DNA of 64,000 nt from JANSYA01 sp965243385 (GTDB lineage: Bacteria > Spirochaetota > Leptospiria > Leptospirales > Leptonemataceae), in the NCBI GenBank assembly GCA_965243385.1, contig CBDEUV010000002.1:4898001-4962000 (forward strand), in the 5' to 3' direction. Numbering within the stretch: position 1 is the first letter of the stretch; each line of letters opens with the position of its first letter. Below, one piece after another: positions 9,015 through 17,134 of the stretch. A program made the position numbers and the translations under genes. The notes beneath the pieces are model-generated. The model was not told the origin of the DNA. It ran no database searches and saw nothing but the letters and a program-made list of their open reading frames with translations.

Positions 9015-9524
9015 TCAGAGCCGGTAATCAGGCAGGATGGCAGCTCCGTTCGTGAGTTCCTGCGGAAAGGGCAGGGGCCGGCCAGCCGCCAGATCCATGA
9101 AAACGCCGTGGAAACGAGCGCGGCAAACGATCTCACCCGTGCGATCGCTTTCGATTTGTTGGGCCAGCACTCCCCGGGACCGGCGGTGTTCCTCGACCCA
9201 GGTGCTGATTGTAATCGAATCGGGATGCTTCAGCTCGCGCTTATAGTCGAGCTCGGCCTTGAAGATGACCGGCCCAATGCCGCGCTCGCGTAAAGCGGCG
9301 ATGCTCAGGCCGGCCTGCTCAAAGGCTTCGATGCGGGCCTGATCGAAGTACGATTGATAATACATATTATTCACGTGGCCGTTGGCATCCAGCTCGTTCC
9401 AGCGCACCTTGAGCCGGGTATGAAAGACGGGCACGGGCAGATTGGCGGATTGCCCCGTGCGATTGGCCGGATCGGCAGGAAGCGGCATAACCCCGATACG
9501 GGCGGCGGAAGATTCGAATTTCAT
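9015..9524 (-). CDS. Acyl-CoA thioesterase, hotdog fold (4HBT)
   Basis: The protein has 169 residues. RWNELDANGHVNNMYY (41-56), with catalytic aspartate 46, is the YbgC/FadM-type 4-hydroxybenzoyl-CoA thioesterase signature; a hotdog strand pattern follows (ELDYKRELKHPDSITI, RFHGVFMDLAAGRP). It hydrolyses acyl-CoA thioesters in the cytoplasm; the chain-length preference cannot be read. A 30-residue N-terminal extension precedes the fold. It is upstream of korA on the same strand but 281 nt away, so probably a separate transcript. Confidence 0.83.
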   Translation of the reverse strand: MKFESSAARIGVMPLPADPANRTGQSANLPVPVFHTRLKVRWNELDANGHVNNMYYQSYFDQARIEAFEQAGLSIAALRERGIGPVIFKAELDYKRELKHPDSITISTWVEEHRRSRGVLAQQIESDRTGEIVCRARFHGVFMDLAAGRPLPFPQELTNGAAILPDYRL

Positions 9525-9595
9525 GGCAGGCCTCGCTTGGCGGTCATTCTGACCGGTCGGTAAGTATTTTGAGGTAGCCTGGGGCGATGCCCGAA

Positions 9596-10756
9596 TTATG
9601 CAAGAAAAAAAGCCAGCAGAATCAGAAAGAGCGCTGCCGCCCCCGCGATTGCCAGTATGGGAAAGGATCCGCTGCCGCCGGAGCTTCCCCGAGCGGCGGC
9701 ATCGCGATTGGCGGCGTCGCTTCCGGACTGCCCGTCGGCGTGCTCTTCCGTCTGCGGTTTGCTTTCTTCGACAGTGCGGACCTTGATGCTCTTTTCTTCT
9801 TCCAATATAAAGGCGTCGCGTTCGCCGGGAAGCTTGAGGTAGACCAGGGTCTTGCCGTCCGGCTGCTCGTCCATGCTCTGGACGATCGCTTCGATTTCGT
9901 TTTTCGGAGCGGGAGTGCTGTCGTCCGGTAGCAGTCCGTCGCCGGCCATCGGAGCGATCGCTTCTTCGTCCGGGGACTCCGGCAGCGGCGCGGTCTTCAA
10001 TCCCTGTTCGATCATATAATTCGAAGTCTGCTCTTCGTCGGGGTCCGCGAAGCGCACGACGATGGCGGTCTCCGCCGCCAGTTGAGCGAGAGGCGTACCG
10101 GTCGACGGCGAGATGATAAAAGTCATCGCGATGTGCTGACTCAGATCGGGACCGGTGGCTTCTTCTGTAGCGGAGCCGTCTTCGGCGCCGGCGCCTTCAG
10201 AATCCGCGGCGGGGTCTTCGGGATTGTCGGGATCGTCCCAGCTCATCGGTTGTAGGAGAATCTGTACGTCGGGATCTTTGATTCCCAGGCTGCCGCCGAT
10301 TTCCATGTGGATGTCGTACTTGATTCTTTCCGCCTGGCGTTCCTTGACGGTGTCTTTTAAGAGCAGGCGAAATCTATCTACAAAATCGATATTTCTGGTG
10401 ATTCGCGCTAACAGGCGATCGAAATCCTGCGTACGTGATTTGTCCGCCTTCTCGTTAAACAGCAGCGTCTCTTTCATACCGATAAAGTTTTTGACCGGAT
10501 CGGTGGGTTGGTAGGAACGAATTTCGCCGTAGTCGCCGGCAAGCGCGTGGTGTTCTTTGACCTGCTGGCCGTCCGGCGTCATTATGATGGCGCCGTGATA
10601 ACTGACGTCATCGGCGGCCTGAACGCGAATGCGAATGACTCGATTTGTTTGTGGATCCGGCATGCTGCTTGCGGCCCGCGAGTGGATTGCTTCGACGATA
10701 AACGAATGCGGGCCGGACTCGAATGGAAGATTCGCGCGAGCGTCCGGGCTCGTCAT
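9596..10756 (-). CDS. Unknown tail-anchored membrane protein
   Basis: The protein has 386 residues and I do not recognise the family. There is no N-terminal signal. A single hydrophobic segment at the extreme C-terminus (last about 24 residues) follows a Gly/Ser linker, giving a tail-anchored topology with a cytoplasmic body. The body has a beta-rich N-terminal part (residues about 10-75), a charged helical middle with DRLLARITRNIDFVDRFRLLL, and a long acidic, proline-rich low-complexity region (about 180-330). It is divergent from sfsA, with about 100 nt between starts that must hold both promoters. Function unknown. Confidence 0.7.
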   Translation of the reverse strand: MTSPDARANLPFESGPHSFIVEAIHSRAASSMPDPQTNRVIRIRVQAADDVSYHGAIIMTPDGQQVKEHHALAGDYGEIRSYQPTDPVKNFIGMKETLLFNEKADKSRTQDFDRLLARITRNIDFVDRFRLLLKDTVKERQAERIKYDIHMEIGGSLGIKDPDVQILLQPMSWDDPDNPEDPAADSEGAGAEDGSATEEATGPDLSQHIAMTFIISPSTGTPLAQLAAETAIVVRFADPDEEQTSNYMIEQGLKTAPLPESPDEEAIAPMAGDGLLPDDSTPAPKNEIEAIVQSMDEQPDGKTLVYLKLPGERDAFILEEEKSIKVRTVEESKPQTEEHADGQSGSDAANRDAAARGSSGGSGSFPILAIAGAAALFLILLAFFLA

Positions 10757-10858
10757 CTACATTCCGGAAAAAATATCTGAAATGCGACGGTTTGCGAGAA
10801 GGGAACTATATTTCGTCCAACCCCGACGGGCCTTTCGCGGCGGGGTCGGACCGGGCTC

Positions 10859-11602
10859 ATGAAAATTAAACATAAGATTGTTCGTGGCAGGCTGCTGCGC
10901 CGCTATAAGCGATTTCTCGCCGACGTGGAACTGGAAGCCGGTGGAGAACGCGTCACCGCACACTGTCCCGATCCGGGTTCGATGCTCAGCGTGGCGCAGC
11001 CCGGCCGGCGAGTGTTGCTTGCGCAATATACCGATCCCCGGCGCAAGCTGGAGTACGGGCTCGAATTTATCCACAGCGGCCGCTGCTGGATCGGCGTACA
11101 CCCCGCCCGGGCGAACGCGCTGGTGCGCGAAGCTCTGGAATTGGAGCGCCTGCCTGAATTCGCCGGCTACCGTGAACTGCGGCAGGAAGTATATTTTGAA
11201 ACGGCGCGTTCCAGTGAGCGGCGTACGCGTTTCGATTTTTATCTCGGGAATCGGGCCGGGCGCTTTCGCCTTAAAGATTGCTTCTTAGAAGTTAAAAGCG
11301 TGAGCCTGCTGCGGTCCGGAGTTTATGGTTTCCCGGATTCGGTGACCGAACGTGGCCAGCGGCATCTGCGGGCGCTGATTGCCGCGCGTCGAGCCGGCCA
11401 TCGGGCGGCGCTCCTATTCGTGATTCAACGATCGGATGGGAGTCGACTGGCGCTGGCTGAAGACATCGATCCTGAATACGCGCGTCTGGCCCGGGACGCG
11501 CGACGTGCGGGCGTCGAGTTTTTAGCGTACGGCGCCCGCACACGGGTCAGCCAGGCCGGCGTTTCTATCGCGCTGGGCCGGCCGGTGGAACTTAAAGTAT
11601 AA
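10859..11602 (+). CDS. sfsA: SfsA family DNA-binding/nuclease-fold protein
   Basis: The protein has 247 residues, the usual SfsA length. Recognisable elements are the N-terminal OB-like part with HCPDPGSML, then RTRFDFYL, the PD-(D/E)XK-like core LEVKSVSLL, and the conserved FPDSVTERGQRHLRAL. SfsA was named for stimulating maltose fermentation in E. coli; its biochemical role is uncertain. The ATG at 10859 is the only sensible start. It is followed convergently by a transporter gene with no clear terminator between. Confidence 0.9.
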   Translation: MKIKHKIVRGRLLRRYKRFLADVELEAGGERVTAHCPDPGSMLSVAQPGRRVLLAQYTDPRRKLEYGLEFIHSGRCWIGVHPARANALVREALELERLPEFAGYRELRQEVYFETARSSERRTRFDFYLGNRAGRFRLKDCFLEVKSVSLLRSGVYGFPDSVTERGQRHLRALIAARRAGHRAALLFVIQRSDGSRLALAEDIDPEYARLARDARRAGVEFLAYGARTRVSQAGVSIALGRPVELKV

Positions 11603-11625
11603 TAGCGTTTATAGTGTAGCGGCGT

Positions 11626-13221
11626 TTATTCCGGCGCCGGGGGCAGCCAGGCGGGAGGCGCGGCATTGCCGAAAGCCTGGAATTGAAAGACGGCGCTCGC
11701 GAACCAGAGGACGCAGGCCGTAACCAGCAGCACACCCAGCAGATTGAGCCATAGTCCGGCCCGGGCCATGTCGATCACCCGCAAGCGTTCGCTGGAAAAT
11801 ACGATCGCGTTGGGCGGCGTGGCCACCGGCATCATGAACGCCATCGAAGCGGCCAGAGTCGCCGGCAACATGAACAGCAGCGGGTGAATCTGCTGGGATA
11901 TCGCCGCGGCGGCGAGCACCGGCAGGACCATCTGCGTGCTCGCCGTATTGGAAGTCAGCTCGGTTAAGAAAGTCATGCCGAAGGCGATCAGCGCGACGAC
12001 CAGCAGCACCGGCAACGCGCCGATTTCTCCGAAACCGCCGACCAGATACTGCGCCAGGCCGCCGGAAACGAAGCCGCCCGCCAGCGCAAAGCCCCCCCCG
12101 AAGAGCAGCACGATCGACCAGGGGATTTGCCTGAAGACCTGGCCGTCGAGAATCGTCGCCGGTCGCTCGGGATGCTTTTCGCGTACGGCCGGGGACACCG
12201 GAATCAAAAAGAGCGTGAGCGCCAGCGCGATCGCCACCGTGCCGTCGTCGATATTCGTACCCGTCGCGAGCAGGCCCGACCAGCCCGGCAGAACAAAATC
12301 TCCGATTTGAATGTCGGTGCGAAAGCACCACAGCAGCGCCGTCGTGACGAATACGATGAGAATCGAGCGCTCTTCGCGGCTCATCGGACCGAGCGCGCGG
12401 TATTCCGCCCGCAGAGCGGAGGCGTCCATCTCCGGTTCGCGGCTCAGGGCGCGGCGGTACAGGACCTTCGTCAGCATCAGCCAGGTGATGCCGACCATTA
12501 CGAATGCGAAGGGCAGGCCCATAAACATCCACTGACCGAAGCTCAACGGCGGCGCGTCCGGAAAGCTGATGCTGTAGATTCGTAATAGAATTAAATTCGG
12601 CGGCGTGCCCACCGGCGTCGCGATTCCGCCGATCGACGCGGCGTAGGCGATGCCCAGGAGCAGGCAGGCGGTCAATCCCGGCGGCGGCGCTTTCGCGTCC
12701 GGATGCGCTCCGGGTGGCCCGGCCGATCGATCTGGATGCTGCGAATCCTGCCGGCTGAGAATGGCCAGCGCCATCGGCAGCATCATAATCGCCGTGGCCG
12801 TGTTGGAAATCCACATGGAGAGCAGCGCCGCCGCAGCCATGAAACCCAGGATCAAAGCGTCGGGTCGCCCGCCGGCCACGCCGATGATCAACAATGCGAT
12901 GCGGCGATGCAGATCCCAGCGTTCCATGGCGAGGGCCAGCAGGAAACCGCCGAGAAACAAAAAGATCGTGGAGTTGATATAGGCGCCGGCGATCTCTTTG
13001 CCGGGCGCGACGCCCAGCATGGGAAAGAGCGCCAGGGGCAATAGGGCCGTGGCCGCGAGCGGTACCGCTTCGGTCAGCCACCACACGGCCATCCAGGCGG
13101 CGACGGCGGCGGTGCGCGTTACCAGCGGCCGCCCCGGATCCAGGTCCGTGAAGGCGAGAATGATCAGGGCCAGCAGCGGACCGGCGGCGATGCGCAGCGT
13201 ATGCCAGATCGACGTCGACAT
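11626..13221 (-). CDS. DASS/SLC13-family sodium:dicarboxylate (anion) symporter
   Basis: The protein has 531 residues with about 11-12 hydrophobic segments. The two inverted repeats each carry the family's substrate/sodium signature: SNTATAIMMLP in the first half and LTSNTASTQMVLP in the second. VTEAVPL-like WLTEAVPLAATALLPL near the N-terminus is also typical. It would import C4-dicarboxylates, citrate or sulfate with sodium across the inner membrane; the substrate cannot be read from sequence. A His/Pro/Asp-rich loop around residue 165-180 is an insertion. It stands alone, between convergent and divergent neighbours. Confidence 0.88.
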   Translation of the reverse strand: MSTSIWHTLRIAAGPLLALIILAFTDLDPGRPLVTRTAAVAAWMAVWWLTEAVPLAATALLPLALFPMLGVAPGKEIAGAYINSTIFLFLGGFLLALAMERWDLHRRIALLIIGVAGGRPDALILGFMAAAALLSMWISNTATAIMMLPMALAILSRQDSQHPDRSAGPPGAHPDAKAPPPGLTACLLLGIAYAASIGGIATPVGTPPNLILLRIYSISFPDAPPLSFGQWMFMGLPFAFVMVGITWLMLTKVLYRRALSREPEMDASALRAEYRALGPMSREERSILIVFVTTALLWCFRTDIQIGDFVLPGWSGLLATGTNIDDGTVAIALALTLFLIPVSPAVREKHPERPATILDGQVFRQIPWSIVLLFGGGFALAGGFVSGGLAQYLVGGFGEIGALPVLLVVALIAFGMTFLTELTSNTASTQMVLPVLAAAAISQQIHPLLFMLPATLAASMAFMMPVATPPNAIVFSSERLRVIDMARAGLWLNLLGVLLVTACVLWFASAVFQFQAFGNAAPPAWLPPAPE

Positions 13222-13414
13222 GCCCGGCCAGAGTCGGCGGCGCCTGAGTCCCTACAAGCAAAACAGTTTCCGTTTCGCCTGGAAATCGCGAAGCTGTACA
13301 GGCCGGACCGGCGATCGTATGCGCCCGAATATACACAGCAAACCACACAGACATACACTGCGCCGCGGCATCGAGTGCGGCGAAGTTACGTCGCGGTTTG
13401 GGCGAGCCAGTTCC

Positions 13415-14353
13415 GTGGCGCGGCGGTACGCGCGGGTCGGACTTATGGTCGCCGGACTTGCGGTTCTGGCCGGCTGTAATTTTCACATGAGTCGCGAAGA
13501 GGCCCGCGCCGGTTTCCCGCCGGAGCACGCGCCCGAGTTCGCGGAGTACTCCGTCGACGGGCGCACCATGGCGTATGTGAGCGTCGGGTCGCAAAGAACT
13601 GCGACGGCGAAGCCGGCGGCTACTGGCGAGGCTGATCGGGGCGCGCCCGCGGCTTCGGACGACGAGCAGCCATTGATCGTTTTTATTCACGGATCACCGG
13701 GGGGCTGGAGCGCTTATATCGATTATTTACAGAGCCCGGTATTGTTGCGCTCCGCTCGCCTGGTCGCGGTCGATCGTGCGGGTTATGGAGCCTCCAATGC
13801 CGGCCGGCCGGTACCTTCGCTCGCCGCCCAGGCGCGCTTGCTCGGGCCGATTCTCGAAAACGAAAGCCGTCCGGTGCTGCTGGTCGGGCATTCGTACGGC
13901 GGTCCGGTCGCGGTCCAGCTGGCGTTGGACTATCCGGAAAAGGTCGGCGGGATGGTACTGATCGCCGCGTCGGTGGACCCCGCTTTAGAGGAATGGCGCT
14001 GGTTCAATCAGGCGGCGGAGTGGGCGCTGGTGCGATTCATATTGCCGGCGGCCTGGGACGTGAGCAATCAGGAGCTGAAACCGCTGCGCGGCGATCTCGA
14101 AGCGATTCTCGAGCGCTGGGATTCTGTGCGCGGTCCGGTCGCTTTAGTCCACGGCGAAGAGGACGGCCTGGTTCCGGTGGCGAACGTCGACTTCGCACGC
14201 GGCCGTCTGCAGGCCGCGCGGGTCGCGGTGCATCGCTACGCCGACGAAGATCATTTCATTTTATGGAACCGGCCCGCGGAAATGATCGAGATTATTCTGG
14301 CCACTTTAGAACGAATGGAAAGCGCGCCGACGGGTGCGGTGTTTATTGAGTAA
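13415..14353 (+). CDS. Lipoprotein alpha/beta hydrolase
   Basis: About 312 residues from the GTG at 13415. This start gives a compact lipoprotein signal peptide: short Arg-rich n-region, VGLMVAGLAVLAGC with cysteine about residue 21. The ATG at 13319 would add an implausible 32-residue leader. The alpha/beta hydrolase fold is clear: oxyanion HGSPGG, nucleophile elbow GHSYGG, acid GEEDGLVP and histidine DEDHF. It is likely an outer- or inner-membrane-attached esterase or lipase-like enzyme facing the periplasm. Substrate unknown. No good ribosome site is visible, so the start is tentative. Its 5' end abuts the divergent DASS transporter. Confidence 0.77.
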   Translation: MARRYARVGLMVAGLAVLAGCNFHMSREEARAGFPPEHAPEFAEYSVDGRTMAYVSVGSQRTATAKPAATGEADRGAPAASDDEQPLIVFIHGSPGGWSAYIDYLQSPVLLRSARLVAVDRAGYGASNAGRPVPSLAAQARLLGPILENESRPVLLVGHSYGGPVAVQLALDYPEKVGGMVLIAASVDPALEEWRWFNQAAEWALVRFILPAAWDVSNQELKPLRGDLEAILERWDSVRGPVALVHGEEDGLVPVANVDFARGRLQAARVAVHRYADEDHFILWNRPAEMIEIILATLERMESAPTGAVFIE

Positions 14354-14407
14354 GCTTCGCGCCCGGCCGAAAACGCCCGGGTGTTATTGTGGATGCTGTT
14401 GTGAATG

Positions 14408-15037
14408 CTAAAGCAGGGGGCGTAATTCCCGCTCAAGTTGCGCGCGAAACTCCGCGTCCTCAAAGCGAGTGTCGGTCGGATTGATCAGGAAGTCGTTGCG
14501 GGCCTGGCCCTCAGCCGTGGTTTCAATTTGGGCTTCGAGAATATCGATTTCGCGTTGCGCGAAGACTCCCGCGATATCCAGCAAGAGCCCGGGGCGGTCC
14601 TGACCGATCAAAATCAGGTGGCCCCGATTGCTCTCTTTCGTATAGCGAACATCGGCGGTCCCGGTCGGCTCGCCGGCTCCGGGCGTGGCGCGAATCTCAC
14701 CCTGGCGTCCGGCGACGTAAGCAGACACGTCCAGATTTTCGAAGAGCAGATGTTCGAAATCTTTCATCATCTCTTCGAATTTGATTTCGTCGACTTCTTC
14801 GCGCGACGCGGGGCTGATCAAGAAGCGATCCACCACCTGGAGATTTTCCATAGTGCAGATCTCCGCGTTCTGCACGTCCCAATCGTGGCGAAAGAGCACC
14901 GCGCAGAGTCGATAGAGAGTCCCGGGCGCGTCTTTGAGAGTATCGACAATCAGCTCGTAATTGTCGTTTGCCCGCCGGTTCAGCGTAACGCTCAGTCGAC
15001 CAGTCGTGCGGCGATAGGGATGCGAATAAATCTCCAT
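14408..15037 (-). CDS. Tandem ACT-domain protein (GlnD C-terminus-like)
   Basis: The protein has 209 residues and consists essentially of two ACT domains. The first (about 25-95) has IVDTLKDAPGTLYRLCAVLFRHDWDVQNAEI, followed by VVDRFLI. The second (about 139-205) has ILIGQDRPGLLLDIAGVFAQREIDILEAQI and then NDFLIN. This is the arrangement at the end of GlnD uridylyltransferase and in ACR-type proteins, which sense amino acids, usually glutamine. The nucleotidyltransferase and HD domains of GlnD are absent, so it is a stand-alone sensor or regulator. The ligand is inferred from family only. It is followed upstream in the same direction by ctaB. Confidence 0.82.
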   Translation of the reverse strand: MEIYSHPYRRTTGRLSVTLNRRANDNYELIVDTLKDAPGTLYRLCAVLFRHDWDVQNAEICTMENLQVVDRFLISPASREEVDEIKFEEMMKDFEHLLFENLDVSAYVAGRQGEIRATPGAGEPTGTADVRYTKESNRGHLILIGQDRPGLLLDIAGVFAQREIDILEAQIETTAEGQARNDFLINPTDTRFEDAEFRAQLERELRPLL

Positions 15038-15084
15038 AGTAGTTTGAGAATAGTTTGAGTAGTCGGCTTACGCGAACTGGCCCA

Positions 15085-16107
15085 TCACAGCCAGCGTCGC
15101 AGGTAGATGTCGGCGCCCAGAGCGAGATGCCAGATCAACATATGCAAAATGGTCAGAAAGAATATTTTCAACGGCGAAAGCCCGTGGCCCGCGGCGGGAC
15201 CGTGGCCGGCGACCGGATCGGCGCTTTCCGCGTCCCGCTGGCTTTCGAATTTCGTGCGCATGCGCAACATAAAGTACAGCACCAGACAGCCGAAGCCGAA
15301 GGCGGGGATCAAAAAGACTTCGCCGGCCATGCCCAGCGGATAGTACATGCTGAAGATCGACAGCAATAGCAGGACCTGATAAAAGATCATCTGGTTTAGA
15401 GTCGTCGCGACGCCCTTCGCGACCGGCAGGATCGGCAGCCCGGCCTTCGCGTACTGGTCGCGGTATTTAATGCCCAGACACCAGAAATGCGGCGGCTGCC
15501 ACAAAAACAGAATCAGGAACATCATCCAGCCTTCGAGGGTGATCTGCCCCGAAGCGGCCGCTTCGCCGATTAGCGGGCCGATCGATCCGGCCGCGCCGCC
15601 GAGCACGGTGTTCAGCGGCGAACGCGGTTTGAGCCAGGCGGTGTAGATAAAAACGTACCAGAGAAACGACGCGAGCGCCGCCAGGGCCGCCAGAGCGTTG
15701 ACGTACATCACCAACAGGAACATGCCGAGGCCCAGCAGGCTGGAGCCGATCAGATGTACGGTGAAGGGCTGGAAGCGTCCGGCGGGCAGCGGCCGGTTTT
15801 GCGTACGTTCCATGATGCCGTCGGTGGGAATTTCGAGCAGCTGGTTATAAGCAAACGATGCGATGGCCACCAGATAAGTGCCGAGCATCGTAAAGAAGAT
15901 CAGGCCGGCATTCGGAAGCTGCGGTCCGAGCAACAGGCCCGGAATAATCGTAAAAAGAATCGAGGCGCCGAGAGTCGGCTTGAGCAGCAGCGCCAGATCG
16001 CGCGCCACGGACTGCTCGCCCGGCTGTACATTCCGGGCCTGTTCCATTCCGGAGCTCGCCTCCAGATGATCCGGGCTCTGTGATTCAGTTCGTGCGTCGG
16101 CGGTCAA
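15085..16107 (-). CDS. ctaB: Protoheme IX farnesyltransferase (heme O synthase)
   Basis: The protein has 340 residues and is a UbiA-family membrane prenyltransferase with about nine hydrophobic helices. The polyprenyl-diphosphate site NQLLEIPTDGIMERTQNRPLP carries the conserved N-D-MxRTxxRPLP pattern, and a second region (KYRDQYAKAGLPILPV) corresponds to the other Asp/Tyr-rich motif. It converts heme B and farnesyl diphosphate to heme O. The TTG at 16107 overlaps the end of ctaA by 23 nt and has a GGAG 7 nt upstream. An ATG at 16047 with its own GGAGG is the alternative start. It is coupled to ctaA. Confidence 0.93.
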   Translation of the reverse strand: MTADARTESQSPDHLEASSGMEQARNVQPGEQSVARDLALLLKPTLGASILFTIIPGLLLGPQLPNAGLIFFTMLGTYLVAIASFAYNQLLEIPTDGIMERTQNRPLPAGRFQPFTVHLIGSSLLGLGMFLLVMYVNALAALAALASFLWYVFIYTAWLKPRSPLNTVLGGAAGSIGPLIGEAAASGQITLEGWMMFLILFLWQPPHFWCLGIKYRDQYAKAGLPILPVAKGVATTLNQMIFYQVLLLLSIFSMYYPLGMAGEVFLIPAFGFGCLVLYFMLRMRTKFESQRDAESADPVAGHGPAAGHGLSPLKIFFLTILHMLIWHLALGADIYLRRWL

Positions 16108-17029
16108 AACTCAGCTCCAGCCATAATATAAACGACGAGATATAGATAAAGTACGCCACCGCCGAATGCAGCACGGTCACCGCGATCGGAACGCGATAGA
16201 GTACATTGATCACCCCGACCACGATTTGAACGATGATCGCCCCGAAGATAATATAGCTCAGGCGCCGCCCGGGTTCCAGCCAGTTTCGCCGCGCCGATAG
16301 AATCACAAGACCGATCGCTCCCAATGTCAGCGCGTACGCCATCAGGCGGTGCGTGATATGCTTTTCAATATTGCCGATCATCGGCGGAAAGTACACCGGG
16401 CGGCTTTGCTGTGTCCCGTCCGCGAGAATTTCCTGTTCATGATAGCAGGCGGGAAACGAGGGACAGACCAGCCCCGCGTGATTCGTACTCACCCGGCCGC
16501 CCAGAAAGAGCTGCAAAAACAGCGCGACCAGAAATACGCCCGCGGCGATTTGCGAAACCCGATCGGGTAGAGCGACCATGCGCGGGGTGTCGCCGAGTAT
16601 TCTTCCGATCTTGCGATGGATATAAACGAGCACGCTTAAAAATAACAGCGCGTTCAGGAGATGCGATTTCACGACGTAGGCGTCGAGCTGTTCGGTGATG
16701 GTCAGCGCGCCCAGCAGAATCTGATTGATCATCAAAGCGATGGCCAGGAGCCCCCACCACAGGAAAGCTTCGCGCAGTTCGCGACGTCGCGCGAGCATAT
16801 AGATCCAGCCGAGCAGCGCGAGCGCCGTGACCCCGCCCACCACCCGGTGAAACCACTCTAAGAAAATCTGATAGTCGGAAACGTCCGGAATCACCTGGCC
16901 TTTGCACAGCGGCCAGTCGGGGCACGCCAGGCCGGCTTCGGCGGCGCGCACCCACGGTCCGAGAACCATCGTCGTCAGGGCCGAGACGATGACAATCAGG
17001 GTGAGGCGACGGAAGAGAACGAGGGCCAT
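16085..17029 (-). CDS. ctaA: Heme A synthase (COX15/CtaA)
   Basis: About 314 residues from the ATG at 17027-17029. There are eight transmembrane helices in two four-helix halves. Histidine ligands are visible in WFHRVVGG, VKSHLLNAL, HITHRLMAY and VLHSAVAYF. Both extracytoplasmic cysteine pairs are present: CPDWPLC (loop 1) and CPSFPACYH (loop 3). It hydroxylates heme O to heme A. Heme A is needed by aa3-type oxidases; only a cbb3 oxidase, which uses no heme A, is encoded here, so an aa3 oxidase should exist elsewhere in the genome. The longer upstream frame is not membrane-like and was not used. Confidence 0.93.
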   Translation of the reverse strand: MALVLFRRLTLIVIVSALTTMVLGPWVRAAEAGLACPDWPLCKGQVIPDVSDYQIFLEWFHRVVGGVTALALLGWIYMLARRRELREAFLWWGLLAIALMINQILLGALTITEQLDAYVVKSHLLNALLFLSVLVYIHRKIGRILGDTPRMVALPDRVSQIAAGVFLVALFLQLFLGGRVSTNHAGLVCPSFPACYHEQEILADGTQQSRPVYFPPMIGNIEKHITHRLMAYALTLGAIGLVILSARRNWLEPGRRLSYIIFGAIIVQIVVGVINVLYRVPIAVTVLHSAVAYFIYISSFILWLELSFDRRRTN

Positions 17030-17134
17030 GGGTTCACATTCCGGAGAGCGGGTCCGGGGACCACAAATTTTTGGTGCGATTTGCGCGGCAGTCGTCTGAA
17101 ATGCCGTGTGACCGAAGGTATATTCGACAGGCCG

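Noticed and set aside
11609..13690. 693-residue minus-strand open frame
   Set aside because: It overlaps the DASS transporter in another frame, is Arg/Gly-rich and lacks membrane pattern. The 11626-13221 frame has the clear transporter signatures.
14354..14407. Terminator between the hydrolase and ACT-protein genes
   Set aside because: Only a 5-bp CCCGG/CCGGG stem is visible; too weak to call.
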